Shown: positions 16,800-24,705 of the stretch, piece by piece
How the letters are laid out: each line of letters starts with the position of its first letter
How positions within the stretch are numbered: the stretch's first letter is position 1
NCBI GenBank assembly: GCA_963662815.2
Contig: CAXXWA010000041.1
Span: 62,001-126,000 of the forward strand
DNA length: 64,000 bases
Origin: JAPPHA01 sp963662815
Lineage (GTDB): Bacteria; Pseudomonadota; Alphaproteobacteria; Rhodobacterales; Rhodobacteraceae
Direction: 5' to 3'
Made by a program: the position numbers and the translations under genes
Notes under the pieces: generated by a model
The model's input: only the letters and a program-made list of their open reading frames with translations
What the model was told of the DNA's origin: nothing
The model's database searches: none

Positions 16800-17477
16800 T
16801 CAGAATATCTTCGCCCTGACCCGGAAAGCGAGCCGGCCGACCAGCGCCAGGGTGATGCTGGCGACGAAGGTGAGGATCACGTAGATGGCCGCCGCGATCG
16901 TGAAGACCTCGAGGTACCGGTAGTCAACCGTGGCCAGGTCCTTTGCCTGGCTGGTCAGTTCCTGGACCCCGATCACCGACCCGATCGACGTCCCCATGAC
17001 CAGAATGACGATGAAGAAGTTCGCCAGGGCCGGATAGATCGTCTTTGCGATGTGCGGCACGATAACGTACCAAATCTGTTGAATGAGCGAAAAGCCCAGC
17101 GTTTCCGCAGCCTCGATTTCATTCCGCCTTACGGAGATGAAGCCCGCCCGGATTATTTCGGTCAGATACGCGCCTGAATTCAGAATGAGGCCGATCAGCA
17201 TGCAGGTGAACTTGTCCCAGACGATCCCGACATCCGGCAGTCCGAAGTAGAGGAACCAAATCTGCACCAAGGCCGGCGTGTTTGTGAAGAAAATGACGTA
17301 GGCGCCAACCAGGCGCCGGACGACCGGGCCGCCGAACGTCTTGAGAGCCGCCATGACGAGCCCGACGAGCGACGCGCCCCAGAAGGTCAGGAAGCCGATG
17401 ATGAACGTGAGCTGGGCCCCTTCAAGAAGCCCCGGAAGGTGCTGCAGCGCAACACCCCATTGAAACGTGTAGTTCAT
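16800..17477 (-). CDS. Polar amino-acid ABC importer permease
   Basis: A 225-residue permease, the first of two in the operon. GLLEGAQLTFIIGFLTFWGASLVGLV is helix 1, FFTNTPALVQIWFLYFGLPDVGI is the conserved PAAT loop, and RAGFISVRRNEIEAAETLGFSLIQQIWYVIVPH is the ATPase-docking loop. The gene lies between the binding protein gene (71 bp upstream, with a hairpin) and the second permease gene (33 bp downstream). Confidence 0.88.
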   Translation of the reverse strand: MNYTFQWGVALQHLPGLLEGAQLTFIIGFLTFWGASLVGLVMAALKTFGGPVVRRLVGAYVIFFTNTPALVQIWFLYFGLPDVGIVWDKFTCMLIGLILNSGAYLTEIIRAGFISVRRNEIEAAETLGFSLIQQIWYVIVPHIAKTIYPALANFFIVILVMGTSIGSVIGVQELTSQAKDLATVDYRYLEVFTIAAAIYVILTFVASITLALVGRLAFRVRAKIF

Positions 17478-17508
17478 GACCGATCGTCGGGAACGGACGC
17501 GCTGGACG

Positions 17509-17537
17509 GGACGCGGACCCCGTCAGGGCCCGCATCC
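17509..17537 (-). promoter_or_regulatory. Intercistronic hairpin between binding-protein and permease genes
   Basis: On the transcribed strand GGATGCGG pairs with CCGCGTCC (one G-U), with an inner CCC/GGG after a one-base mismatch. It occupies the short gap after the binding-protein stop, as in the other three importer operons of the window. Confidence 0.5.
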
Positions 17538-17548
17538 GCAACAGTTTG

Positions 17549-18367
17549 TCAGAAGTAGGGGTTCGGAACGACCTCGACCAGCATCGGAGCGCCGTACCAT
17601 TTTTCCCAAAGTTCATTCACCGTGTTCGACGAATGCAGATTGTAGAGGACAATGTTCAGAACGTCCCTCAATCCGTAGTTGTTCTTGCTCACGCCGATGG
17701 CGCAGTACCCGACAAAGATCGGATCCTTGAGAACCTTCCAGTTCACGTTCGGATGGTTCTTGGTGTGCGACATGAAGAAATCGATGTTCTCGACGATTGC
17801 ATTCGCGCGGCCCTGGGCCACGAGGCGAACGACATCTGGTATCGTGTCGACGATTTCCTGCTTGGCATTCGACATGTTCTGTTTCTGCCAGTCAATGACC
17901 CACGAGCTGCGGATGTTCGCTAGGGTGATGTCTTCGGAGTTGAGATCCTGCCACATTTCGGCGGCGACTTCCTCGGTGGTCAAGGCCGCCAGAACCTCAG
18001 TGTGCAGCGGAACGGTGTACTCGATGAGTTTCGCCCGCTCTGAATTGCGCGTCAGGGCTCCGAGGGACAGGTCGATGGTGTCTGCGACGAGAAACGGCAC
18101 GCGGTCCTTTGTTTCGGTCGGCACCCATTCGACTTCGACCTTGAGCGCCGAGGCGATCATGTTGCCGACGTCAATGTCAAAGCCTTCCCACTCGCCGTCC
18201 GCGTTGCGCGAACTGTTGGGCGGGAAATTCGGATTGATGCCGATTCTGATCACGCCATCCTTGAGTATGTCGTCAAGCGACTTTGCGTGTATGGCACTAA
18301 CGGACATCGCCATTCCGGCGACTAGGGTCATTAGGAACGCGACCCGATGAACAAATGCCCTGAGCAT
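17549..18367 (-). CDS. Polar amino-acid ABC importer substrate-binding protein
   Basis: A 272-residue periplasmic binding protein of the SBP_bac_3 family with a signal peptide (MLRAFVHRVAFLMTLVAGMAMSVSAIHA). Typical blocks are GVIRIGINPNFPPNSSRNADG, EWEGFDIDVGNMIASAL, DLSLGALTRNSERAKLIEYT and a C-terminal lobe ending LWEKWYGAP. ATG 18367 is chosen because GGAGGAAAGCTT immediately precedes it and the signal peptide starts there. It is the first gene of the importer operon. An acidic or neutral amino acid is likely but not proven. Confidence 0.88.
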   Translation of the reverse strand: MLRAFVHRVAFLMTLVAGMAMSVSAIHAKSLDDILKDGVIRIGINPNFPPNSSRNADGEWEGFDIDVGNMIASALKVEVEWVPTETKDRVPFLVADTIDLSLGALTRNSERAKLIEYTVPLHTEVLAALTTEEVAAEMWQDLNSEDITLANIRSSWVIDWQKQNMSNAKQEIVDTIPDVVRLVAQGRANAIVENIDFFMSHTKNHPNVNWKVLKDPIFVGYCAIGVSKNNYGLRDVLNIVLYNLHSSNTVNELWEKWYGAPMLVEVVPNPYF

Positions 18368-18834
18368 AAGCTTTCCTCCAAGTTTGAATTGTTGGGCAGC
18401 AAATCCTGCTGCCGCATTGCGGGGAACGGAATCGCGAACGGAAGCCGCCAATTCCCCGAAGCATGTTTGTCCAACCTGACCAGAAGGTCAACAGGATAGC
18501 GAACTGAAACGTTGGAGCCTGGAACTCGGCACATTCACATTGGATTCTGGCTGCATGTCGGGACCAATTGAATGCCACAGACTCCAACGTCTCGACTCGC
18601 TAGACCGGAACCTGCTGCGCAAGAAGTGAAGGGTCGGCCCGCCGACGTCAGGCTAGATCGAAGCCGGCAGGCCTGGCGCGGGCCGCGCTTTGGGTTGGGG
18701 TCGGAAGGTCGCCGGCCGTCGCGGTCATTGCGATCAGATTCGGATGCACGGGGCGGGTTTGGCTGGCGAACGATTGGCTAGCACTGCGACGGGTTCCGGT
18801 TGAAGCGGCAACGCGCAAGTGTTGCCCTTCCGGC
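18368..18834. other. Upstream region of the amino-acid importer; no gene seen
   Basis: No credible gene. A 9-bp inverted repeat, ACGTTGGAG at 18509-18517 and CTCCAACGT at 18582-18590, lies about 150-220 bp upstream of the binding-protein start and could mark a regulatory site. Nothing else stands out. Confidence 0.45.
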
Positions 18835-19115
18835 ATGGCAGACGTTCCTTTCGATACCTTGGCGGTAACGCGTCAACTCGAGGCCAAGGGTTTTGATCCC
18901 GATCACGCCGAGGCGATCACCGACGCCGTCGCGCCGGGGTGACGGGCGGCGTTGCGACAAGAGCCGACATTGCCGAACTTCGAACCGATCTTCGCTGGCT
19001 AAAGGTGATAGGCAGCGGGATTGTCGGCCTTCTGGTTGCGGCCTTCGGGTTTGTCATCAACATGCTAAACGAGATTGGCACGAGGCTTGCCGCGCTCGAA
19101 ACCGCTCTGGCCTGA
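18835..19115 (+). pseudogene. Small coiled-coil membrane protein (DUF1640-like), split by a frameshift
   Basis: The first part begins at ATG 18835 (MADVPFDTLAVTRQLEAKGF, then DPDHAEAITDAVAPG) and stops at a TGA at 18940. That stop overlaps a GTG at 18939 in the next frame, which opens a 58-codon reading: VTGGVATRADIAELRTDLRW, one membrane helix (VIGSGIVGLLVAAFGFVINML) and a short tail ending at 19115. In the DUF1640/CCDC90-like family these two parts form one protein: an FDT...LEAxGF head, a coiled coil with TRADIAELR, then a C-terminal membrane anchor. I read this as one gene broken by a one-base change. Two coupled tiny genes (GTGA overlap) is the alternative. Confidence 0.6.
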
Positions 19116-19506
19116 CTTGCCCCCTGATCCGCATTCATTGCAAGAAAACGGGGCAGTCCCACGATCACGCGTTCAGCGCTTGCATACTTGAATGCCTTCC
19201 CGGACGCTGAAGCCGGGGCGGCATTTTAATGCCAGGCAAGCCGGCGGCAGCCATAGCCATCCCGTTGGTCCCCTGCTTTGTCGTGTGCGGCCCGGACCAT
19301 CCGAGATTTCGCAAGTTTGGCGCGATCAGGTTGCGCCTGTCAGGCCCCAAGTGAATGTCAATCACGTCAACGGGATCCCCGAAAAGATCGTGGCTTTGGC
19401 TGGCCGACTCCGCCATATCGCGCTTGAGGACAGGACGGTGAAGACTCGGTCGATTGAAGCCTGCATGAACGATCCTGCTGGCTGATGCCGCAGGACGTCG
19501 ATTTCG
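19116..19506. other. No recognisable gene
   Basis: About 390 bp without a convincing coding frame. A minus-strand frame at 19165-19416 is open but shows no family features, and its composition looks random. Confidence 0.5.
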
Positions 19507-19746
19507 TCAGTGCGCGCTAGCATCCGCGTCGTGCCACGCCTGCATCCTGAGCAGCAGGTCCGTGCCGAGGCCGAGCGGCCTTCTCCATTTGTAGCGCCAT
19601 TCCGGCGACAGCGAGGCGTTGCCGTTCAACAGGTCCGAAACCGTCGCGCGACGCGCACCGAGGATCCGCACTGCCGCAGCAACGCCCGGGACCGACTCCT
19701 AGCGGGCCACGATCCGGAAGAACGGTCCGGCATGAGGAGGAGCCAT
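19507..19746 (-). pseudogene. HigA-type antitoxin with an in-frame stop
   Basis: From ATG 19746 the reading is MAPPHAGPFFRIVAR, then a TAG at 19699-19701. It continues in the same frame as a recognisable HigA-family Xre antitoxin: AAAVRILGARRATVSDLLNG, NASLSPEW and GLGTDLLLRMQAWHDADA. The helix-turn-helix and the C-terminal LLLRMQAWHD motif match the family. No toxin gene for it is visible next door. The nonsense codon at position 16 makes it a probable relic. Confidence 0.65.
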
Positions 19747-19792
19747 CCCCATGCCGATGCCGCCGCTGGCCGTGAGTGGCAGTCCTCCAGGT

Positions 19793-20071
19793 TCAGGCCG
19801 GGTCGAACTGGATCCGCAGCCGGGTCCCGGTTGCCCTGGCGACCCTTTCGAGGGTCCGCGTCGATGGCGGCACCCGGCCGCTCTCCAGGCGCGCAACCGC
19901 CGACTGCGTCGTCTTCATTCTCGCAGCCAGTTCCGCCTGGGTCATGCCCGCCTGCGTACGCGCCTCGACCAGCGCCTGGGCCAGCTCGAATTCCGGTCCC
20001 AGCCGATCGTAGGCCTCCCGATAGTCCGCGTCCCGGCTCCACCGGTCGTGCAGTTCGTCAAGCGTGCTCAT
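19793..20071 (-). CDS. Xre-family antitoxin of a RelE/HigB-type toxin-antitoxin pair
   Basis: A 92-residue antitoxin starting at ATG 20071 (MSTLDELHDRWSRDADYREA). An N-terminal toxin-binding part is followed by a helix-turn-helix (ALVEARTQAGMTQAELAARMKTTQSAVARLESGRVPPS) and the closing RVARATGTRLRIQFDPA. It would bind and silence the toxin encoded just upstream and repress the shared promoter. Its start overlaps the toxin stop (ATGA). The toxin gene appears frameshifted, so the antitoxin may be a surviving orphan. Confidence 0.8.
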   Translation of the reverse strand: MSTLDELHDRWSRDADYREAYDRLGPEFELAQALVEARTQAGMTQAELAARMKTTQSAVARLESGRVPPSTRTLERVARATGTRLRIQFDPA

Positions 20072-20393
20072 TGCAATGCCCCCCTTGCGCGGCTCAGCGC
20101 CAGCCTGATCTCCCGGCGAGGCGTGCGCCGGGTCTTCTTCACGAAAGCGCGCACCACCACCCGCCGGCCTGGCGCGACGACGTAAAGCGCCCGCGCGATG
20201 CCGTCCCGGCCACTCAGGCGGATCTCCCACAGCGGACCGGTCAAATGCCTGACATGCGGCGCCCCGACACGTTCCAGCCCGACCGTGGCGATCAGCCGGC
20301 CCGTTCTCGACAGCCGCGCCCGCGCATGTCGGCGGGCAGCGCGTCCAGCTCCCCGTCCACCGTCTCGTTCAGGGTCTCGACACGCCAAGTCAT
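20068..20393 (-). pseudogene. RelE/HigB-like toxin gene with a frameshift
   Basis: ATG 20393 opens a normal toxin N terminus (MTWRVETLNETVDGELDALP, then ADMR). A one-base insertion in the GC run near 20318 moves it out of frame, and it soon meets a stop. The correct frame resumes at ARLSRTGRLIATVGLERVG and continues through LTGPLWEIRLSGRDGIARAL and RAFVKKTRRTPRREIRLAL, which is clearly the Gp49/RelE-type fold. The intact product would be about 108 residues. Loss of the toxin with a retained antitoxin is a common decay path. A sequencing error in the GC run cannot be excluded. Confidence 0.7.
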
Positions 20394-21259
20394 GGGTCAA
20401 AGCAATATAGCATGCATGGTATGATTCCAAACCCGTTTCCCTGCCGGCGACGTGCCGTAGGATCGAATCTGCCGCAGGTCGAATTCCCCGCAGCGATCAT
20501 GGCGTTGGTCGCCGGCGACGACCGCATCGTTGAGGCGCATGACCGGGCGGTGACGGCGCCGACTTCCACATTCTCTGGCCCGAGAGCCTGTTGCTCGACC
20601 GACCGCACGACTATCCTCCGTGAAGCATCACTCGTCGCGGGGCAGCGGCTCGTTCAGTATCGCCTCAATGCCGTCGAGCGCAGCGCGGTTGTCCCGATAT
20701 CGGGGGACGAAAATTCTGCGAAATCCCGGACAAATCCGGACTTATCCGGGCGGACAAATCCGGACGGCGCTCGGAAAAACGCCTATGTGGCAGGGGTTTG
20801 GACCGATGTCGCGGACAGCCGTTGAGCATGGAAAACGGCTCGATGGCGGAACTGGCAGATCCTTGACGAAGGCCTGCATCGCTGGGCTTCTTTCACTGAT
20901 GCGCTGCTGCAATTCTGCCTGGGTGCGGACCATCGCATCCTGGGACAATGCCCTCTGCACGGTTGCAAAAAGTCCGGACAGGCTCGCCGAAACAAGGACG
21001 GCAGCAAAAAATGGATGCGGGAAACAGTCGATCCCGGAACGGCGTAGGAATCATGTGAGACGTCCTCCCGTGATCTTGCTCACCATAGCGGATTTCGACG
21101 CGAATTGTCGCAATTCTGTCGTCGGAACATTCGGATGCAACCGGGTCACGGTCCTGACAGGGCTTGAACTCGTCGACCTGGCCGAAGCCCTCCACCCGAT
21201 CGGTCCGCCCGAGCCGGATTCATGGCGCACACGTCAACCCAACATTGATCCCATGAGGC
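20394..21259. other. Long non-coding stretch with a short direct repeat
   Basis: About 870 bp without a convincing gene on either strand. The only structure seen is CGGACAAATCCGGAC occurring exactly twice (20727-20741 and 20751-20765), 24 bp apart. Each copy is partly palindromic (TCCGGA), with a related ATCCGGG between them. The rest looks like decayed sequence. Confidence 0.5.
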
Positions 21260-21483
21260 ATGCGGAACGGTTGCCGGCGTCCCGGAGGAGGCCGCAAGCC
21301 TGCGGTCGAGGTTCAGGACGGTCTTGAGGAGGCGCTTGTTCGGCCGGACATTCGGGGAGACCCCGAGCGTCCGCTGCGGCGGGTGTCGAAATGCCCGCGC
21401 CAAATTTCCGATGCGCTTTCCGATCAGGGCTTCTCCGCGTCCCACACCCTTGCAGGCCAGCTTCTGAAGCGGCTCGGCACGAT
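21260..21483 (+). pseudogene. ISAzo13-type transposase fragment
   Basis: A short open stretch reads RRPGGGRKPAVEVQDGLEEAL, then RGDPERPLRRVSKCPRQISDAL and GFSASHTLAGQLLKRLG. This matches the N-terminal third of ISAzo13/Rhodopirellula-type transposases (GGGRK, RGDPxSPLRW, SHxxVxxLLxxLG). Nothing of the catalytic domain follows. It is a scrap of an element, lying just before the 3' end of the glycine dehydrogenase operon. Confidence 0.65.
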
Positions 21484-21607
21484 CCGGAGTCGGCCTCCAT
21501 GCGGCGGATACCGGGTCATGCGACGGTCATCGCACAGGCTGGCCGCCGCGTATGGAAGTGCCGGTGGGCGCCTTCCGATTGACCGATCCAGGCGGATGTC
21601 CCCCGCC

Positions 21608-23173
21608 CTATTCCTGTCCGGGCTGCTGTCGGTTGTGCTTGCGGAGGTAGGCCCGCCACGTCATCGCCCATTTCTCCGAGTCGTCGAAAACATCTCCCTT
21701 GACCTGGTGGATCGCCTGGCGATGCGGCGCAGTCTTGACCGTTTCAGGTTCATCGTAGGCTTCGGCGGAGATCCTTTCGATTACGGCAATCCAGTTGTCC
21801 AGGTCCTCCTTGGAATACATCTCGCCGGCTTCCGGCGTGAAGGGTTCCGGAACGACCCACGGCTCGTGGCTCATCCAGTAGGGATCGATCCCGTAGTCGG
21901 CCATCCGGTTCGCGACATCAACGGTCCCGACCCCAGTTTCGTCCTTCATGGGCCCGAGGCCCCAGCGGGTCATTTCAAGGCGAGGGACATCGATATGGGA
22001 ATTCGAACACTCCAGGCCGCGGATCCTGCCCAGCTTGCTGTCCATGTAGTTGTTTGCCAGCACCGACAGGTCGGACGCTTCGTTGATTCCCTCGGCGCCC
22101 ATGGAACGGGTCCAGGCGTAGGCTTTCATGACCAGGGGAATGTTCCCCCAGAATTCCCGGACTCTTCCCGCGCCGAGCGGCCTGTCGCTGTCGAGGCGGT
22201 AGCGCTTGCCGTCATGGGTCACAACCGGCTTGGGGAGAAACGGCGCCAGTTCCTCGGTGCAGCCGTATGCGCCGACCGCCGGACCGCCGCCGCCCTTGGG
22301 AGCGCCGAACGTCTTGTGAAGCATGAACATGCAGGCGTCGAAACCAAGTTCGCGCGCGCAGAGCTTGCCCATGACCCCGTTGAAATTTGCGTGGTCATAG
22401 AAGCAGAGTCCGCCGGCTTCGCGCACGATCCGGGTCCATTCCTGGATCTCGGGATTGTATATTCCCATGTCATCCGGATTGTTGATCAGCAACGCCGCCG
22501 TTCGGTCCGAGACCGCCGACCTGAGGGCTTCGATCGACGGATAGCCGGTCTTGCTCAACGGCAGCGTGACGACTTTGAATCCCGCTGCGGATGCCGTTGC
22601 GGCATTGCAGGGGTGCGACTGTATCGACGTTATGATCTCGTTTCGCTGGTCCAGCTGGCCATGGTGGGCGTGATACGCCCGCGTCACCACGCATTGGGTG
22701 TAGGCCGCGTCGGCACCGCCTCCCGCCTGGAAGATGAACTGGTCCATGCCGGAAAGCTCTCGCAGGATGAGGTCGAACCTGTAGACGATCTCCAGGATGC
22801 CCTGCAGCGTCCGCTCATGCTGCAGCGGATGCACTTCGGCCATCGCCGGGCGCATCGCAACGGCCTCGCCGAGCCGGGAATTGTACTTCATGGTGCAGGT
22901 GCCAAAAAGCGAGACGCCCATCATGCCGAGGGTCTCCTGCGAAAGATGAAGATAGTGTCGCTGAACCTCGGGCTCGCTCAGTTCCGGCAGCGCGGGACGG
23001 TCCTGCCTCAACATTGATGGCGGTACGAGGTCGCCGGCCCTCCCGACAGTCTCGCTGATCCGTTCCTCCGGCGCGGGATAGACCTGGCCGCGTCGCCCCG
23101 GGTATCCCATGGCCATGACCACGGGCTCGTTCCAAACGGCAGAGTGGTATCCGCGCGGATTGTCATCGGTCAT
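21608..23173 (-). CDS. gcvPB: Glycine dehydrogenase (decarboxylating) subunit 2-like PLP enzyme
   Basis: A 521-residue PLP-dependent protein matching the C-terminal half of glycine decarboxylase in organisms with a split P-protein. Family blocks include SLFGTCTMKYNSRLGEAVAM, GADAAYTQCVVTRAYH, SHPCNAATASAAGFKVV, YDHANFNGVMGK and the PLP lysine K287 in LHKTFGAPKGGGGP. Canonical subunits read HKTF(S/C)xPHGGGGPG, so the residues after the lysine differ here. ATG 23173 (MTDDNPRGYHSAVW) is chosen; it lies within the last codons of the preceding subunit gene (11-bp overlap). The C terminus is longer than usual (about 520 against 480-500). No gcvT or gcvH is in the window, so the true substrate may not be glycine. 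Confidence 0.82.
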   Translation of the reverse strand: MTDDNPRGYHSAVWNEPVVMAMGYPGRRGQVYPAPEERISETVGRAGDLVPPSMLRQDRPALPELSEPEVQRHYLHLSQETLGMMGVSLFGTCTMKYNSRLGEAVAMRPAMAEVHPLQHERTLQGILEIVYRFDLILRELSGMDQFIFQAGGGADAAYTQCVVTRAYHAHHGQLDQRNEIITSIQSHPCNAATASAAGFKVVTLPLSKTGYPSIEALRSAVSDRTAALLINNPDDMGIYNPEIQEWTRIVREAGGLCFYDHANFNGVMGKLCARELGFDACMFMLHKTFGAPKGGGGPAVGAYGCTEELAPFLPKPVVTHDGKRYRLDSDRPLGAGRVREFWGNIPLVMKAYAWTRSMGAEGINEASDLSVLANNYMDSKLGRIRGLECSNSHIDVPRLEMTRWGLGPMKDETGVGTVDVANRMADYGIDPYWMSHEPWVVPEPFTPEAGEMYSKEDLDNWIAVIERISAEAYDEPETVKTAPHRQAIHQVKGDVFDDSEKWAMTWRAYLRKHNRQQPGQE

Positions 23174-24584
23174 GGCAAACCTCCTCGATCGCATGGCCCA
23201 ACCGGTCAATGTCTTCCTGGGTATGTATCTCGGTCACGCAGTAGAGCGCGCTTTGGCCCATTTCCGGAAGCTCGGTCGAGAGATCCTTTCCGCCAAATAT
23301 CCGGTGCTTCTTTCGCAGCCTCCTGTTGATCTTTCCGACCGTCTTGCCGGTTGCGCCGAAGTCAACGACGAATTCCTTGAATATGCTTCCGGTCGAAGCG
23401 ATGCGCACATTCTCGATCGCTCCCAGCACGCGCGCTGCATAGTTCGCTCGCGAAATGATCAGTTCGCCGACTTCCCGAAACCCGTCCGGCCCCAGGAGCG
23501 ACATGTAGACGGCATTGGCAATGGCCCAAAGATAGACTGAATTCCCGGTCCAGTCCTTGCCGTCCTCGCGCATTCCGTATGACGTCTGGTGTGCGCTGGC
23601 CAGGCCGAAACCGAACTCGCCCGGCTTCCGGGTCGGGGCGATCGAGACCAGGAATCCGTTGAATTCGCGAACGTATCTTTCTTCGTCGCGGGAGGCCATG
23701 AAGCCTCCGACCCCGCCCCCGCAGTTCATGTGCACGCCCAGGGGCTGCGTTGGCCCCACCATGATGTCGGCGCCGTAGTCGCCGGGCGCTTTCAGGATTC
23801 CGAGCGAGATCGGGTCGACGCCGACGATGGTCTCGGCCCCCCGGCTTCGCGCGATGGACGCGATTTCCTCCGCCGCGGGGTCGATTGCTCCGAGATAACC
23901 GGGCTGCTCGAAATAGACCGCCGCCGTATCGGCGGAAATCCGCGCCCGAAGATCGGAGAGGTCGAGTCCGCCGGTCGCGCCGTCCGGCGCCACCTGGACG
24001 ATCCTGATGTGGCCGGGCATTTCCGGCGGTTCGCAATAGGACTGCACGACTCCGAGGCGTTCGGGGTCCATGTGGCAAGGTAGAAGCACTTCGCGCCGCC
24101 CGGTTATCCGCGATGCCATGCGAACCGCGTGCCCGATTGCGCAGCCCCAGCTGTAGACCGGCAACTGAACCACATCCGCGTGCAGCAATTCGCCCAGTAG
24201 GCTATTGAATTCGAACCATGCCTGGTTGCGGCCGTGGTCGGACTGCGGCGAACCCCAGACCGGCGTCAGGAACTCGGTTCGTCCCACGATTTCATCGACA
24301 ACGGCAGGAACGTGGTGCTGCCAGCATCCTGCGCCTAGGAAACTCAGGTACTGCTCCGCATTTTTGTTCCTTTCGAGGGTCGAGACGAGGTGTCGGCGCA
24401 GTTCGGATTCCGATCTGAGCGGCGGCGGAAGATTGAGCGGGCGGCTTCGCCTGTGGCTCTTCGGAATCTGGCTGAACAAGTCCTCGATGGTTGCAGCTCC
24501 GGTCTCGGCCAGCATCTCCTCCTTGATGCTCGAACCGGAGTTGGCCATCCAGGGATGAAAGAACGGCTGGTTCGTGGTAGACAC
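23163..24584 (-). CDS. gcvPA: Glycine dehydrogenase (decarboxylating) subunit 1-like protein
   Basis: A 473-residue partner of the preceding enzyme, matching the N-terminal half of P-protein. It shows the family opening HPWMANSGSSIKEEMLAETG with IEDLFSQIP, YLSFLGAGCWQHHVPAVVDEI, EFLTPVWGSPQSDHGRNQAWFEFNSLL and, later, GADIMVGPTQPLGVHMNCGG and DEERYVREFNGFLVSIAPTRKPGEFGFGLASAHQ. GTG 24584 is the start, because GGAGGCGAGAC precedes it and homology begins there. The 11-bp overlap with the other subunit points to equimolar synthesis of a heterodimer. It is the fifth gene of the operon; 121 bp separate it from the AcoX-like gene. Confidence 0.82.
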   Translation of the reverse strand: MSTTNQPFFHPWMANSGSSIKEEMLAETGAATIEDLFSQIPKSHRRSRPLNLPPPLRSESELRRHLVSTLERNKNAEQYLSFLGAGCWQHHVPAVVDEIVGRTEFLTPVWGSPQSDHGRNQAWFEFNSLLGELLHADVVQLPVYSWGCAIGHAVRMASRITGRREVLLPCHMDPERLGVVQSYCEPPEMPGHIRIVQVAPDGATGGLDLSDLRARISADTAAVYFEQPGYLGAIDPAAEEIASIARSRGAETIVGVDPISLGILKAPGDYGADIMVGPTQPLGVHMNCGGGVGGFMASRDEERYVREFNGFLVSIAPTRKPGEFGFGLASAHQTSYGMREDGKDWTGNSVYLWAIANAVYMSLLGPDGFREVGELIISRANYAARVLGAIENVRIASTGSIFKEFVVDFGATGKTVGKINRRLRKKHRIFGGKDLSTELPEMGQSALYCVTEIHTQEDIDRLGHAIEEVCHDR

Positions 24585-24705
24585 GGCGTCTCGCCTCCGG
24601 GTTTGATGTTCGATGTGCGGTGCCAGGCTTTGGCAAGCCTTGCTCGCCGAACATACTTGCACCAAGCGCGCGGACGGGCAACGCGCAACTTTCGGCCCGC
24701 CGGAC

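Noticed and set aside
21260..23017. Plus-strand open frame of 585 codons
   Set aside because: Only its first 75 codons resemble a transposase; the rest is antisense to gcvPB.
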